DNA of 64,000 nt from assembly GCF_030408815.1 (NCBI RefSeq), contig NZ_CP047355.1:558001-622000 (forward strand), given 5' to 3'. How positions within the stretch are numbered: the first letter of the stretch is position 1; each line of letters begins with the position of its first letter. The position numbers and the translations under genes are program-made. Below are positions 17,444 to 27,059 of this stretch, in pieces. The DNA comes from Corynebacterium freiburgense (GTDB lineage Bacteria > Actinomycetota > Actinomycetes > Mycobacteriales > Mycobacteriaceae). The notes under the pieces were generated by a model. The model saw nothing but the letters and a program-made list of their open reading frames with translations, did not search any database and had not been told where the DNA came from.

Positions 17444-17686
17444 TTAGCTGGGGATTGCGGCAAGGATGCCATTAATAAAATCAAAAATGCCGAGGTTTGA
17501 GGAGAGGGTCAGTGGACCAGCGGAAAGTGAGTAGAGCATTTCGAAAGTGCTTAAAAGCGAGCCTATACCGGGTGCTGATTTTAAGGTGTCATAATCGCCT
17601 GCAGCTGCTTGTGGGATAAAGACCGTACTAGCAATGATGGCAGTGGAGGTTGCCGCTAAGATGCGACGACGGGATACTTTGAACAT
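17444..17686 (-). CDS. Small secreted peptide, type B (copy B2)
   Basis: An 80-residue precursor with signal MFKVSRRRILAATSTAIIAS..FIPQAAAG. The mature part has SLLSTFEMLYSLSAGPLTLS then NLGIFDFINGILAAIPS, homologous to B1. The gene follows A2 exactly as B1 follows A1. AAGGAAT lies before the ATG. Function unknown. Confidence 0.8.
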   Translation of the reverse strand: MFKVSRRRILAATSTAIIASTVFIPQAAAGDYDTLKSAPGIGSLLSTFEMLYSLSAGPLTLSSNLGIFDFINGILAAIPS

Positions 17687-17733
17687 GGTATTCCTTCGAT
17701 TGAGAATATTTATTGAGTCTTAATGACGAAAAA

Positions 17734-17768
17734 GCGGGGTATTGGTGTTGTGTAAACCAATGCCCCGC
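17734..17768 (-). terminator. Terminator of small peptide gene A3
   Basis: Stem GCGGGGTATTGG / CCAATGCCCCGC around an 11-base loop, downstream of the leftward A3 gene and upstream of B2. Confidence 0.75.
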
Positions 17769-17883
17769 CGAATACTGGTAGCTTACGTCAGAGCGGAAGT
17801 GACTTCAGCACATCCATTCAGATGTGAAGCTATCAAGCACGTGTATAACTTTCACGTCAAGTTCGCTTGTCGGGTTCTAGTGA

Positions 17884-18105
17884 TTAAAACCCGAGTGAGG
17901 TAAGGATTTCATTTACGTGGAAGACCGATGAGAAGTATGCAGGGATCCACGCAAAGTTCCACCAAAACTCAATTAAGGAACCGGCGTACTTGGAGCTTAG
18001 ATCGCTTACAAGGTCATCGGCGGCAGTGGAGGGGACGAACAATGCGCCTGCAGCTGCTGCTGAAATGCCTGCTGTGGCGATACGGCGAGTCAATTTGCTG
18101 GACAT
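17884..18105 (-). CDS. Small secreted peptide, type A-like (copy A3)
   Basis: A 73-residue precursor from the ATG at 18105, with GGAGGAAACC directly upstream. The signal is MSSKLTRRIATAGISAAAAG..VPSTAA. The mature part DDLVSDLSSKYAGSLIEFWWNFAWIPAYFSSVFHVNEILTSLGF is the same length as A1 and A2 and keeps the W-IPA centre, but has lost GISMELGIF. It is the most divergent member of the set. Confidence 0.75.
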   Translation of the reverse strand: MSSKLTRRIATAGISAAAAGALFVPSTAADDLVSDLSSKYAGSLIEFWWNFAWIPAYFSSVFHVNEILTSLGF

Positions 18106-18256
18106 GGTTTCCTCCATTTCAAATACGAGATGAGAATTTGCACTTTGAAAACTAAAGTGCTTCGTTCGCGATCGTACTTGAATTTTTTAATTTGTCTATG
18201 GCATTTATTGGTATTTACTGACTAAAACTAGTTCGAGCAGACGAAACGATGAGACA

Positions 18257-18291
18257 AAAAACTCCTCCGAACAAGGAACGGAGGAGTTTTT
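18257..18291. terminator. Bidirectional terminator after accE
   Basis: Perfect 13-bp stem AAAAACTCCTCCG / CGGAGGAGTTTTT with a 9-base loop, 18 bases past the accE stop. T runs occur in both directions. Confidence 0.88.
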
Positions 18292-18308
18292 ACGGCTGCT
18301 GGTTGCTT

Positions 18309-18542
18309 CTAGTAGAAGCTCACATTCCGGAATGAGGCGGGGTTGTACGAGGAGTTCGCACGGAGGCGATCATCGTAGCTGCCCCACATATTGCGTTCGC
18401 GCTCTTCTTCTTGTGCCTGGGCATTGGATGCCATAGTGGCAAAGAGCACAGTGAGTGCCGCTACCTGGGTGTCGTCAGGATTACCGTTGACAATGGTCAG
18501 GAAGGGTTTTTTCACTTCACTGGTAGTGGTGTCCTCGGACAT
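18309..18542 (-). CDS. accE: Acyl-CoA carboxylase epsilon subunit
   Basis: A 77-residue small subunit that joins AccBC and DtsR/AccD subunits in corynebacterial carboxylase complexes. KPFLTIVNGNPDDTQVAALT followed by VLFATMASNAQ is the diagnostic AccE core, with a charged C-terminal tail. It lies 15 bases after dtsR2 in the same leftward operon, as in related genomes. Confidence 0.9.
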   Translation of the reverse strand: MSEDTTTSEVKKPFLTIVNGNPDDTQVAALTVLFATMASNAQAQEEERERNMWGSYDDRLRANSSYNPASFRNVSFY

Positions 18543-18557
18543 TGAGTGCCTTTCGGT

Positions 18558-20180
18558 TTACAGCGGGATATTGCCGTGCTTCTTAGCCGGAACCTGAACA
18601 ACTTTGCGGTCGAGGAGGCGGAGGCCTTCAATGATTTGACCGCGGGTTTCAGACGGTGGGATTACCGCGTCAACATAGCCGCGTTCTGCAGCCATATATG
18701 GGTTGACAAGGGTATCTTCATATTCCCGCTCGTATGCTTTCATGACCTGCATAACGTCTTTGCCTTCTGCGGCCGCAGCTTTGATTTCCTTGCGGTAAAT
18801 AAAGCCGACGGCACCGGCAGCGCCCATAACGGCGATCTGGGCGGTTGGCCATGCGAGCACGATATCTGCACCCATTTCTTTGCCGCCCATAACGCAGTAT
18901 GCGCCGCCGTAGGATTTACGAGTAATCACAGTGATCTTGCCAACGGTTGCTTCGCAGTATGCATAGAGGAGTTTTGCACCGCGGCGGATAATACCGTTGT
19001 ATTCTTCGTTGGTGCCAGGTAGGAAGCCGGGGACGTCAACAAATTCAATAATTGGGATATTGAATGCGTCACAGGTGCGCACGAAGCGGGCAGCCTTTTC
19101 TGAAGCTTTGATGTCCAAGCAGCCAGCGAATTGCATTGGCTGGTTGGCTACGATACCGACAGAGCGTCCTTCTACCCGGCCAAAACCAATCAGGATGTTT
19201 TCGGCGTAACCTTCTTGGATTTCAAAGAATTCACCATCATCGACAATGCGGGTGATGACGTCCTTCATATCGTATGGCTGGTTCGGGGAGTCTGGAATTA
19301 ACGTATCCAACTCGAGGTCAGAGTCGTTAATGTTTTCTTGGATGGAACCAACCATAATGTCGGCTTCGGCACGTGGTGTTTCGGCGCGGTTGTTTTGTGG
19401 CAGATAGGAAACCAGCTCTCGTACCCAATCGAGGGCGTCGGCATCATCAGATGCGGTGTAGTGCGATGTACCTGAGGTAGACATGTGGGTGTGAGCGCCA
19501 CCGAGTTCTTCCTGAGTGACCTCTTCACCGGTAACGGTCTTAATAACGTCCGGACCGGTAATAAACATCTTGGAGGTCTTGTCCACCATAATGATGAAGT
19601 CGGTGAGAGCTGGGGAGTACACGTGGCCACCAGCACAAGCACCCATAATGAGGGAGATCTGCGGGATCACACCAGATGCTTGGGTATTGCGGAAGAAGAT
19701 CTTGGAATAGAGGCCGAGGGAAACAACACCCTCTTGGATACGGGCACCAGCACCTTCATTAATGCCAATCAATGGCACACCAGTCTTAATGGCCATATCC
19801 ATGACCTTGACGATCTTTTCGCCATAAACTTCGCCAAGTGCACCACCGAAGATGGCACCGTCCTGGGAGAAGACGCAAACTTTGCGGCCATCAATGGTGC
19901 CATAGCCTGTGACTACACCGTCGGTTACAGGGCGTTTTGCGTCCAATCCGAAGTTCTTGGAGCGGTGACGTGCAAGAGCATCAATTTCTACGAACGAACC
20001 TTCGTCTAGAAGGTATTCGATGCGCTCGCGCGCGGTCTTCTTACCGGCCGCATGGGACTTTTCCACAGCGGCTTGGCCCATTGGGGCTTGGGTCTCAGCA
20101 AGGCGGGCGCGTAAGTCAGCCAGCTTGCCGGCGGTAGTGGTGAGGTCAGGCGCTTCAGCGCCGGTGTTGGCAGCAGTCAT
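18558..20180 (-). CDS. dtsR2: Acyl-CoA carboxylase beta subunit DtsR2-type
   Basis: Carboxyltransferase subunit of an acyl-CoA carboxylase, 540 residues from the ATG at 20180. Conserved parts are the N-terminal [47 protein letters not shown] and [21 protein letters not shown]. It has the same fold as dtsR1 but clearly different sequence. The position next to accE marks it as the DtsR2 paralog, thought to use longer substrates or propionyl-CoA. An N-terminal extension to 20258 is open but not preferred, since it runs through an inverted repeat. Confidence 0.92.
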   Translation of the reverse strand: MTAANTGAEAPDLTTTAGKLADLRARLAETQAPMGQAAVEKSHAAGKKTARERIEYLLDEGSFVEIDALARHRSKNFGLDAKRPVTDGVVTGYGTIDGRKVCVFSQDGAIFGGALGEVYGEKIVKVMDMAIKTGVPLIGINEGAGARIQEGVVSLGLYSKIFFRNTQASGVIPQISLIMGACAGGHVYSPALTDFIIMVDKTSKMFITGPDVIKTVTGEEVTQEELGGAHTHMSTSGTSHYTASDDADALDWVRELVSYLPQNNRAETPRAEADIMVGSIQENINDSDLELDTLIPDSPNQPYDMKDVITRIVDDGEFFEIQEGYAENILIGFGRVEGRSVGIVANQPMQFAGCLDIKASEKAARFVRTCDAFNIPIIEFVDVPGFLPGTNEEYNGIIRRGAKLLYAYCEATVGKITVITRKSYGGAYCVMGGKEMGADIVLAWPTAQIAVMGAAGAVGFIYRKEIKAAAAEGKDVMQVMKAYEREYEDTLVNPYMAAERGYVDAVIPPSETRGQIIEGLRLLDRKVVQVPAKKHGNIPL

Positions 20181-20233
20181 GGCAATCAGTGTAAGTCCTA
20201 TTTCGCTGTTTTTTGCCAGTGTGGGAAAACAAC

Positions 20234-20287
20234 TGTGATCTTGAGTGGTATTTCCCACATATTTGGGGGTAACCGCTCAAGATCACA
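20234..20287. promoter_or_regulatory. 12-bp inverted repeat between dtsR1 and dtsR2
   Basis: TGTGATCTTGAG at 20234-20245 pairs perfectly with CTCAAGATCACA at 20276-20287, with a 30-base loop that contains a second short pairing, TTTCCCACA/TTTGGGGGT-like. It may end dtsR1 transcripts or regulate dtsR2. The T run after it is weak. Confidence 0.55.
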
Positions 20288-20319
20288 TGAGAATTTCGGG
20301 GGGATATCCGGGGGGTGGC

Positions 20320-21939
20320 TTATAGCGGGATATTGCCGTGCTTACGTGCTGGGCGAGGGACATTCTTATCGCGCAATAGACGTAAATTGCGTGCAATCTG
20401 ACCGCGAGTTTCGGACGGTACGATCACGGCGTCGATAAGACCCCGCTCGGCAGCGAGATATGGCGTCAGCATATAGTCTTCATACTCGCGTTCGAATGAT
20501 TTAGTAAGTTCTACAACGTCTACACCGCGCTCTGCGGCGTCGGCAATCTCGCGGCGGTAGAGGAAACCAACGGCGCCAGCAGCGCCCATAACAGCGATCT
20601 GTGCGGTCGGCCATGCGAGGTTAACATCAGCACCAAGGCCCTTAGACCCCATGACGCAGTAGGCGCCACCATATGCCTTACGGAGGGTCACGGTAATTTT
20701 CGGTACGGTAGCCTCACCGTAGGCGTACAACAGTTTGGCGCCACGGCGGAGAATGCCGTCATATTCCTGGCCGGAGCCTGGGAGGAAACCGGGAACATCT
20801 ACCAACATCACAATAGGAATATTGAATGCATCGCAGGTGCGTACAAATCGGGCGGCTTTTTCGGAAGCATCAATATCAAGGCAGCCAGCAAAATGCATTG
20901 GTTGGTTTGCTACAAAACCAACAGATTGACCTTCTACGCGGCCAAATGCAATAACAACATTGGGGGCGCGGTCTTCTTGGATTTCTAGGTAGGTGCCGTC
21001 GTCAGTAATGCTCTCAATAACTTCGCGGATATCGTAAGGAATCGTGGGGGAATCCGGAATAATATGGTCCAGTTTTAGATCATCTGGAGTCATATTTTCT
21101 TCAATGGTGCCTTCTTCACGATCATATGGTTCTAAAGGTGCCTGGAGGCGGTTATTAGAAGGCAAGAAGGATACTAAATCTTGCACCCAATCAAGTGCTT
21201 CCTCATCGCTGGATGCGGTGAAGTGAGAGTTACCCGCTTTCTCCATATGAACGCTCGCGCCGCCGAGCTCTTCCTGGGTGATATCTTCGCTGGTTACGGT
21301 CTTAATAACATCTGGGCCGGTAACAAACATTTTGGACGTTTGATCGACCATTACTACAAAGTCAGTGAGTGCGGGGGAATAAGCATTACCGCCAGCGCAA
21401 GAACCCATAATCACCGAAATCTGTGGGACCACACCGGAAGCATTAATATTGTGGTAGAAAGTTTGCGCAATAAGGTCTAGGGATACCGCGCCATCTTGAA
21501 TACGGGCACCCGCACCTTCATAAAGGCCGATCAGTGGTCGGCCAGTTGCTACGGCGAGTTCCATAATCTTAATCATTTTCTCGCCGTACACCTCGCCAAG
21601 GGCGCCGCCAAATACGGTGCCATCTTGTGAGAAAACACAAACCTCACGGCCGTCAATAGTGCCCCAACCAGTAATAATGCCGTCGGTGGTTGGGCGGCGC
21701 TTTTGCATCCCAAATGCATGGGTGCGGTGGCGGGTGAGTTGATCAGTCTCCATAAAGGAGCCTTCGTCAAGAAGGTAATCAAGGCGTTCCCGGGCAGTAA
21801 GACGACCAGCATTATGGACTTTTTCCACTGGGCGGTGGCCAACCGGATACTGCGCCTCGGCGCGCCGTGCCTTAAGATCGGCGATCTTATCGGCGGTAGT
21901 CATGGGCGCGATCTCGATCAAACGTGAGGAAATGGTCAT
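20320..21939 (-). CDS. dtsR1: Acetyl-CoA carboxylase beta subunit DtsR1-type
   Basis: Carboxyltransferase subunit of acetyl-CoA carboxylase needed for fatty acid synthesis; partner of AccBC. The protein is 539 residues from the ATG at 21939, which gives MTISS as in other corynebacterial DtsR1 proteins. Landmarks: [61 protein letters not shown] and the C-terminal [11 protein letters not shown]. It is adjacent to and divergent from birA, which biotinylates AccBC. The longer open frame to 22164 is not homologous and has no ribosome site. Confidence 0.94.
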   Translation of the reverse strand: MTISSRLIEIAPMTTADKIADLKARRAEAQYPVGHRPVEKVHNAGRLTARERLDYLLDEGSFMETDQLTRHRTHAFGMQKRRPTTDGIITGWGTIDGREVCVFSQDGTVFGGALGEVYGEKMIKIMELAVATGRPLIGLYEGAGARIQDGAVSLDLIAQTFYHNINASGVVPQISVIMGSCAGGNAYSPALTDFVVMVDQTSKMFVTGPDVIKTVTSEDITQEELGGASVHMEKAGNSHFTASSDEEALDWVQDLVSFLPSNNRLQAPLEPYDREEGTIEENMTPDDLKLDHIIPDSPTIPYDIREVIESITDDGTYLEIQEDRAPNVVIAFGRVEGQSVGFVANQPMHFAGCLDIDASEKAARFVRTCDAFNIPIVMLVDVPGFLPGSGQEYDGILRRGAKLLYAYGEATVPKITVTLRKAYGGAYCVMGSKGLGADVNLAWPTAQIAVMGAAGAVGFLYRREIADAAERGVDVVELTKSFEREYEDYMLTPYLAAERGLIDAVIVPSETRGQIARNLRLLRDKNVPRPARKHGNIPL

Positions 21940-22132
21940 GTTTTGGAATAGTAGACCATAGAAGTGTTTGTTTCCACTACAAAAGCCACGTGATTTGTGA
22001 CACGTTGCAAGATTTGGTGTGATGCAAATCAACTTTTTGTATGAATGAGCAGCGGAAATGCTGAGAAATGCAAAGTTTTTAGATCCAAAACACCCGAAAA
22101 AAATAAGTGGCAACTCAGCTAAAGTGGCGCTT

Positions 22133-22915
22133 ATGACAGACCGCACACCGATCGATATAGCCAAACTTCAGGCAAATATTGGCGCAAACTACCACGGCAT
22201 TGTGTATACCGAACAAACCGGATCTACCAATGCTGACCTAGTAGCCGCAGCTCATAAGGGTGCGCCGGCGTGGACCGCTCATATTACGGAGTATCAAAGT
22301 GCGGGCCGTGGCCGACACGGCAGGGTTTGGACTGCGCCGCCAGGAAGTCAAATAATTCTATCTATTTTAATTCGTCCACCTGGGCAAACGCTGCAAAGGC
22401 TTGGCACTATGCCCTTGATTACTGGGCTCGCTATTCTCGACGCCCTGCCTATCCCGGCCAAACTGAAATGGCCGAATGATGTGCTTGTTCACGGCCGAAA
22501 ACTCTGTGGGATTCTTGGGGAGGCAGTCTCATTAGGGGACGAGCCAGCACTTGTGCTCGGGCTCGGACTCAATGTTTCTTTAACAGAGGCGGAACTGCCT
22601 GTGCCTCACGCTATTTCTCTGGATATTGCGTATCCTGATAAGGATTTTGATCGTACGAAACTTGCTGGGGATATATTGCTTGCATTGCAAACGAGGTTGC
22701 GGCAATGGATGGCCGACACACCTACGCTTATGGCAGATTATCGGAAAGTTTGTTCGTCAATCGGGAAGCAAGTAAAGGTGCTGCTTCCAGAAGAAAAAAC
22801 CCTTATTGGTACCGCCGTAGACGTAGCTGATGACGGAAGGCTGGTGGTCGTCGATACGCAGGGAGAACGCCATATACTTGCGGCCGGAGATGTCACCCAC
22901 TTGAGGCTGCAATGA
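22133..22915 (+). CDS. birA: Biotin--[acetyl-CoA-carboxylase] ligase
   Basis: Attaches biotin to the AccBC and pyruvate carboxylase biotinyl lysine through biotinyl-AMP. The protein is 260 residues, mono-functional: it lacks the DNA-binding wHTH domain of E. coli BirA. Motifs: [19 protein letters not shown] (adenylate loop), [17 protein letters not shown] (catalytic Lys), and a C-terminal SH3-like domain. The ATG at 22133 is preferred over upstream in-frame starts. Its stop overlaps the next gene by 4 bases. Confidence 0.93.
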   Translation: MTDRTPIDIAKLQANIGANYHGIVYTEQTGSTNADLVAAAHKGAPAWTAHITEYQSAGRGRHGRVWTAPPGSQIILSILIRPPGQTLQRLGTMPLITGLAILDALPIPAKLKWPNDVLVHGRKLCGILGEAVSLGDEPALVLGLGLNVSLTEAELPVPHAISLDIAYPDKDFDRTKLAGDILLALQTRLRQWMADTPTLMADYRKVCSSIGKQVKVLLPEEKTLIGTAVDVADDGRLVVVDTQGERHILAAGDVTHLRLQ

Positions 22916-23319
22916 CCTATATTGATGTCACCGCACCGCTGCGAGCTATGACCCGGCATGTTATAGAGACCTTGGCTATTACGGCGATATTTTGGATTGC
23001 TGTGGGCTATCTTGACCGAGACGTTTATGCTTGGCGCAACCTTGTTGTGCTCGCTTGGTTTTTATGTGTACTTTGGCGTTTTGTATTGCCCTTGGTGCGG
23101 CAACGCCGACGTCGATTTACCGTTACTGACACTGAAATCCGTGTGCGAAACGATGGTTTATTTTCTCGCACAACAACCATTCCTCTGCAGGCAGTGCGGG
23201 GTGCTGGGCGGTATCGAAACACGATTACATTGCACACTCAGGCAGGTGCCGTACACGTTCCGGGAGTGCCAAAAGCGAAAAGAATTGCGGAGACTATAAA
23301 CCAGCTCGCCTATAGTTAA
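22912..23319 (+). CDS. Membrane protein with bacterial PH domain
   Basis: A 135-residue protein with two transmembrane helices (about residues 18-34 and 42-58), then a basic RQRRRR and a bacterial PH-like domain: FTVTDTEIRVRNDGLFSRTTTIPLQAV and RNTITLHT. It is always found between birA and purK in corynebacteria. Function is unknown, perhaps a membrane-associated assembly or signalling factor. ATGA overlap with birA indicates coupling. Confidence 0.85.
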   Translation: MTYIDVTAPLRAMTRHVIETLAITAIFWIAVGYLDRDVYAWRNLVVLAWFLCVLWRFVLPLVRQRRRRFTVTDTEIRVRNDGLFSRTTTIPLQAVRGAGRYRNTITLHTQAGAVHVPGVPKAKRIAETINQLAYS

Positions 23320-23323
23320 CCGA

Positions 23324-24529
23324 GTGAGTAACCACCCCTCTGATTCCCATCCTTCTGGAATGCCCATCATTACCGTGATTGGGGATGGGCAGCTTGCCCG
23401 CATGATGCATACCGAGGCCATCGAACTTGGCCAATCTATTCGACTTCTTGCGGAAACCCCCGATACCTCAGCTGCCCAAGTCATCCACAATATTGTGCTT
23501 GGCGACTACCGCAACCTCGATGATCTCCGAGCTGCAGCCGCCGGCGCTAGTGTAGTCACCTTTGACCACGAACACGTTCCAACCGAACACTTGCATCAGT
23601 TGGTTTCGGAAGGTGTGAATGTGCAACCCGGCCCTCGAGCCTTGGTGTTTGCCCAAGACAAGCTTTATATGAGGCAGCGTTTAGCGGAGATCGGCGCTCC
23701 CGTTCCTAAATTTGCAGATATACAAACGCAGGCTGATGCCATTGAATTCTGGACTGCCGCAGATGGGCAAGTGTGTTTGAAAGCCAGACGGGGTGGCTAT
23801 GACGGTAAAGGTGTATGGTTCCCGGCTGATCGTAATGAATTACAGACCCTAGTGGAAACGCTACTCAGCCAAGACATTCCCCTTATGGCGGAACAAAAAA
23901 TGCCGCTTATCCGCGAGCTTTCCGCATTGGTTGCCCGCACCCCATCTGGCGCAATGAAAACCTGGCCAGTAGCCCAATCTGTGCAACGCAATGGTATTTG
24001 TGTGGAAGCAATTGCCCCCGCACCGAATTGCAAATTTGCCGATAGCGCAACCAGCCTTGCTTGCCATATCGCACAATCTCTTGATGTTACTGGTGTGATG
24101 GCGGTAGAGCTTTTTGAAACCGCAGACGGTATTTGGGTCAATGAATTAGCTATGCGGCCGCATAATACTGGGCATTGGACGCAAAATGGTTGCGTTACTA
24201 GTCAGTTCGAACAGCATTTACGTGCAATTTTAGACCTTCCACTAGGGTCCACGCGCTGCCTGGGTGAACATACTGTTATGGCGAATGTTTTAGGTGGGGA
24301 AGAAGACCCCGATATGCCTATGTTCGAACGCGTATTTAATGTTTGGGCGCGGTTTGCGGACGCTAAGGTGCACCTTTACGGCAAAGATTGGCGCCCTGGA
24401 CGTAAAATTGGTCACATTACCATCTGCTCCGACGAACCCCTCCAAGCTTTACGACGCCGCGCCGAACTCGCCGCCCACTACCTCGTACATGCAACTTGGG
24501 CCGACGGTTACCTACCAGAAAAGGACTGA
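23324..24529 (+). CDS. purK: 5-(carboxyamino)imidazole ribonucleotide synthase
   Basis: ATP-grasp enzyme that converts AIR, ATP and bicarbonate into N5-CAIR in purine synthesis. [13 protein letters not shown] opens the protein, [12 protein letters not shown] is the ATP-grasp loop, [26 protein letters not shown] is the metal-binding and catalytic region. Length is 401 residues from a GTG at 23324; an ATG at 23360 is an alternative start. It is immediately upstream of purE, its partner. Confidence 0.94.
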   Translation: MSNHPSDSHPSGMPIITVIGDGQLARMMHTEAIELGQSIRLLAETPDTSAAQVIHNIVLGDYRNLDDLRAAAAGASVVTFDHEHVPTEHLHQLVSEGVNVQPGPRALVFAQDKLYMRQRLAEIGAPVPKFADIQTQADAIEFWTAADGQVCLKARRGGYDGKGVWFPADRNELQTLVETLLSQDIPLMAEQKMPLIRELSALVARTPSGAMKTWPVAQSVQRNGICVEAIAPAPNCKFADSATSLACHIAQSLDVTGVMAVELFETADGIWVNELAMRPHNTGHWTQNGCVTSQFEQHLRAILDLPLGSTRCLGEHTVMANVLGGEEDPDMPMFERVFNVWARFADAKVHLYGKDWRPGRKIGHITICSDEPLQALRRRAELAAHYLVHATWADGYLPEKD

Positions 24530-24530
24530 A

Positions 24531-25031
24531 ATGACACCAGACATAGGCATTATTATGGGCTCCGATTCGGATTGGCCAACAGTAGAACCAGCCGCCGAAA
24601 TCCTTGCCGAATTCAATGTGCCTTTTGAAGTAGGAGTTGTGTCTGCACACCGCACGCCTGACCGTATGCTGAGCTATGCACGAGAAGCGCATACTCGAGG
24701 CTTGAAGTGCATTATTGCCTGTGCTGGTGGGGCAGCACACCTGCCAGGTATGGTGGCTGCAGCAACCCCGCTGCCCGTGATTGGTATTCCTCGGGCCTTG
24801 AGTGAACTCGATGGTATGGATTCGCTCCTTTCCATTGTGCAAATGCCGGGAGGCGTACCGGTGGCTACAGTTTCCATTGGTGGTGCTAAAAACGCTGGTT
24901 TGCTGGCAGTACGCATCCTCAGTGCCGGGCAGCCGGAGCTTATAGAAAAAATGGTGGCTTACCAAGAGCGAATGCGTGATGAAGTTTTGCGCAAAGACCA
25001 AGCACTTCGTGACCGACTTATGGGCAAATGA
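24531..25031 (+). CDS. purE: N5-carboxyaminoimidazole ribonucleotide mutase
   Basis: Converts N5-CAIR to CAIR. A 166-residue class I PurE with [23 protein letters not shown] (catalytic His) and [23 protein letters not shown] lies just upstream of the ATG. It follows purK with one base between stop and start, and its stop overlaps the next gene. Confidence 0.95.
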   Translation: MTPDIGIIMGSDSDWPTVEPAAEILAEFNVPFEVGVVSAHRTPDRMLSYAREAHTRGLKCIIACAGGAAHLPGMVAAATPLPVIGIPRALSELDGMDSLLSIVQMPGGVPVATVSIGGAKNAGLLAVRILSAGQPELIEKMVAYQERMRDEVLRKDQALRDRLMGK

Positions 25032-25483
25032 ATACACCCGTAGTTATTCTCGGTTGCCGCCCGGGCCCCGCACTCGACCGCAGGTTGGAAGCGGCATTGC
25101 CGCATATCCATGGAAACGTTGTAGTGACAGGATTCGGTGAAGCCCCGTATATGCGGGACTGGCTACTCGCCCGAGGAATACCGGATGAAGCAATCATTTT
25201 GGAGGAACATGCCACCTCCACAAATGAAAATCTTGAGCGAGTACACGGACTCCTTGGTGCCAATGGTTGGTTAGTAGTGACCAATACCTACCACAAGCCA
25301 CGAGTAAAACTTTGGGCTTGGCATCACAATATTCCTATGCGAGTTATCGGTGCGCCGACACCTCGAAATGTGCTTGCAAAACACTTATTACGCGAAGCAT
25401 TCGCCTTTATACACTCTATTGCGCGTGTGATCTGGAGAAGGTGGAAAACGTATCAGCGAGGATCCAATTATAAATTTTGGTAG
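25028..25483 (+). CDS. DUF218 (YdcF/SanA-like) domain protein
   Basis: A 151-residue protein with [40 protein letters not shown], then [18 protein letters not shown] and [10 protein letters not shown]. This is the DUF218 pattern, with the STNEN motif that in YdcF-like proteins forms a pocket. No transmembrane segment is seen, unlike SanA. Coupled by ATGA overlap to purE. Its 3' end overlaps the convergent gene on the other strand. Confidence 0.82.
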   Translation: MNTPVVILGCRPGPALDRRLEAALPHIHGNVVVTGFGEAPYMRDWLLARGIPDEAIILEEHATSTNENLERVHGLLGANGWLVVTNTYHKPRVKLWAWHHNIPMRVIGAPTPRNVLAKHLLREAFAFIHSIARVIWRRWKTYQRGSNYKFW

Positions 25484-26184
25484 TTTGCACGTCGTAATGC
25501 TTCACCCATAATAGATTCAGCGGCGAGGAATGCCGCATAGTCACTAGGGTCATGTTCGGAAAGCGGGATTGTATCAATAACGACAGGACAGTCACCGTTT
25601 GCAGGTATGACTACATTTTCTTTGCCAACAATATCCGGTAGGGTCCGGGCATTTTCAAACATTTCACGGCTGGGATTTGTTATTGCATCGGTGCGCAAGA
25701 TTTCTTCACGAGAAAGAAACTTGCCATAGATACGTGGTTGTTTAGAAACCACAACTGGCAAATCCGGGTTTGCTGGAAACTCTTCAACAACAAACTCCTG
25801 ATCAGTAACCATATTTTCTGGGAAAAAATTCTGAAGCACTCTTTGCTTGTGATACAGACGATCAATATAGGCATTTCGCTGTTCGGGAAACATATGCAAC
25901 GTGCGATGATGAATTTTCCGAACGGCGTTTTCGCCATCAGCTATCACAACAGAGTGATAGCCCAACCCTACAACTTCAAACCCGTGTTTTCTATAGGAGC
26001 GCGTAACAAAATTAAAAAGTGTTGTCGGAATACGCCTCTGTGCGAAAAGGGCGGCCTGTGCGCCAAACAAATGGAAATTAGTTCGATTTTGTTCAGCTAG
26101 TAAAAAGTGTTCCCTAAGGAATTCGTTTGCGCCTACCGTGATGCTGTCATATAGGATTCGGCGGGTTTCTGCGAGCAACTTCAT
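25468..26184 (-). CDS. Hypothetical protein, kinase-like fold possible
   Basis: A 238-residue soluble protein. The segment GFEVVGLGYHSVVIADGENAVRKIHHRTL, described here by its parts GLGYHSVV and AVRKI, looks like the glycine loop and Lys-containing strand of a protein kinase-like fold. PADLPVV and VVIDTIPLS occur later. No canonical HRD/DFG motif is visible, so any kinase activity is doubtful. A possible DtxR box lies about 250 bases upstream. Convergent with the DUF218 gene. Confidence 0.6.
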   Translation of the reverse strand: MKLLAETRRILYDSITVGANEFLREHFLLAEQNRTNFHLFGAQAALFAQRRIPTTLFNFVTRSYRKHGFEVVGLGYHSVVIADGENAVRKIHHRTLHMFPEQRNAYIDRLYHKQRVLQNFFPENMVTDQEFVVEEFPANPDLPVVVSKQPRIYGKFLSREEILRTDAITNPSREMFENARTLPDIVGKENVVIPANGDCPVVIDTIPLSEHDPSDYAAFLAAESIMGEALRRANYQNL

Positions 26185-26431
26185 GTTTAATTCCGCGGTG
26201 CTTTTGTATTGGAGTACCTATTGTTGAATGCTTTCCTTTATGTGAAATTACTCGAATGTAAATAAGATCGCAAGGATAATCTGCAAGTGTCGCTTGTGAT
26301 GCTCACATTTTTGTGACAGGAAAGTGGAGATAATCTCGCGCTGAAGTGCGGCAATGCAAAGGCGGTCCTTTTTTAGAGGTGAGTTCAATTTTTACCATTT
26401 TGATACTTTGATTGAATGGTGTGGGTTTTAT
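26185..26431. other. Intergenic, upstream of the kinase-like gene
   Basis: AT-rich, no gene seen. It holds the presumed promoter region of the leftward 238-residue protein. Confidence 0.3.
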
Positions 26432-26450
26432 TTAGGCAAGGCTCACCTAT
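26432..26450. promoter_or_regulatory. Possible DtxR iron box
   Basis: TTAGGCAAGGCTCACCTAT matches the 19-bp DtxR consensus (TWAGGTWAGSCTWACCTWA) at about 16 of 19 positions. It is in the non-coding gap between two leftward genes, upstream of the 238-residue protein. It also forms part of a GCAAGG/CCTTGC hairpin, so an alternative reading as a weak terminator exists. Confidence 0.45.
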
Positions 26451-26512
26451 TAAAACCTTGCTTAAATTGTGGACTATTGAAGTAGTGCGCACACCGATTT
26501 GTGGGTGGTTAA

Positions 26513-26878
26513 TTATGTTCTTGATTTAGATTTGGATCGATATTCCCAAATGGCACTGGTGAATAGTAAAATGGCGACGATCATTCCAATAGCTGCGCCA
26601 AAAAGAGCGGTGGAGGTAAAAGTGCCAAGCATTAATATAAATAACAATACGGCCGCAGCAATTCGAGTGGGATAGTGATTGATTACCAAAAATCCCATAA
26701 TGATAAGGGCAAATCCGGCGACAAGGAACCATAATGCGGCCCTCTCTGCTGGTGTGTCTGCACTTTTCCACCACCCTTGATAGATCATTTGCAGAAGGGG
26801 ATGCCAATTGGTGCTAAAACTATGTGCAATCCCCATTATTATGAGTAGGAAGCCAGTCCAAGTGCGTAGATTCTTCAT
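26513..26878 (-). CDS. Small integral membrane protein (DUF6463-like)
   Basis: A 121-residue protein with four predicted membrane helices: WTGFLLIIMGIAHSF, ALWFLVAGFALIIMGFLV, AAAVLLFILMLGTFTST and FGAAIGMIVAILLFTSAIW. The pattern resembles the DUF6463 family, with the His-Ser after helix 1 and Pro-x-R-x-A in the loop. The ATG at 26878 is set by AAGGAAAG upstream. A palindromic operator candidate lies about 75 bases before it. Confidence 0.75.
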   Translation of the reverse strand: MKNLRTWTGFLLIIMGIAHSFSTNWHPLLQMIYQGWWKSADTPAERAALWFLVAGFALIIMGFLVINHYPTRIAAAVLLFILMLGTFTSTALFGAAIGMIVAILLFTSAIWEYRSKSKSRT

Positions 26879-26950
26879 CACTTTCCTTCCATGCGGCAAA
26901 ATGTGTTGGCAATAATTTCGTGCATGTTGAGTTGGTTTTATCTTTAAATT

Positions 26951-26965
26951 AGTAAGTTGCTTACT
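26951..26965. promoter_or_regulatory. Palindromic operator candidate
   Basis: AGTAAG-TTG-CTTACT is a perfect 6-bp inverted repeat in the promoter region of the leftward small membrane protein. It is typical in size for a TetR-type operator, but no regulator gene is adjacent. Confidence 0.55.
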
Positions 26966-27059
26966 ATATAAGTAAAGATGAAATGTAGGAGCTTTGCTAA
27001 AGATTACCCAAATTTAGGGTAGAAATGAATTTGCTTCCAAAAGTTATACTGACTGCTGT

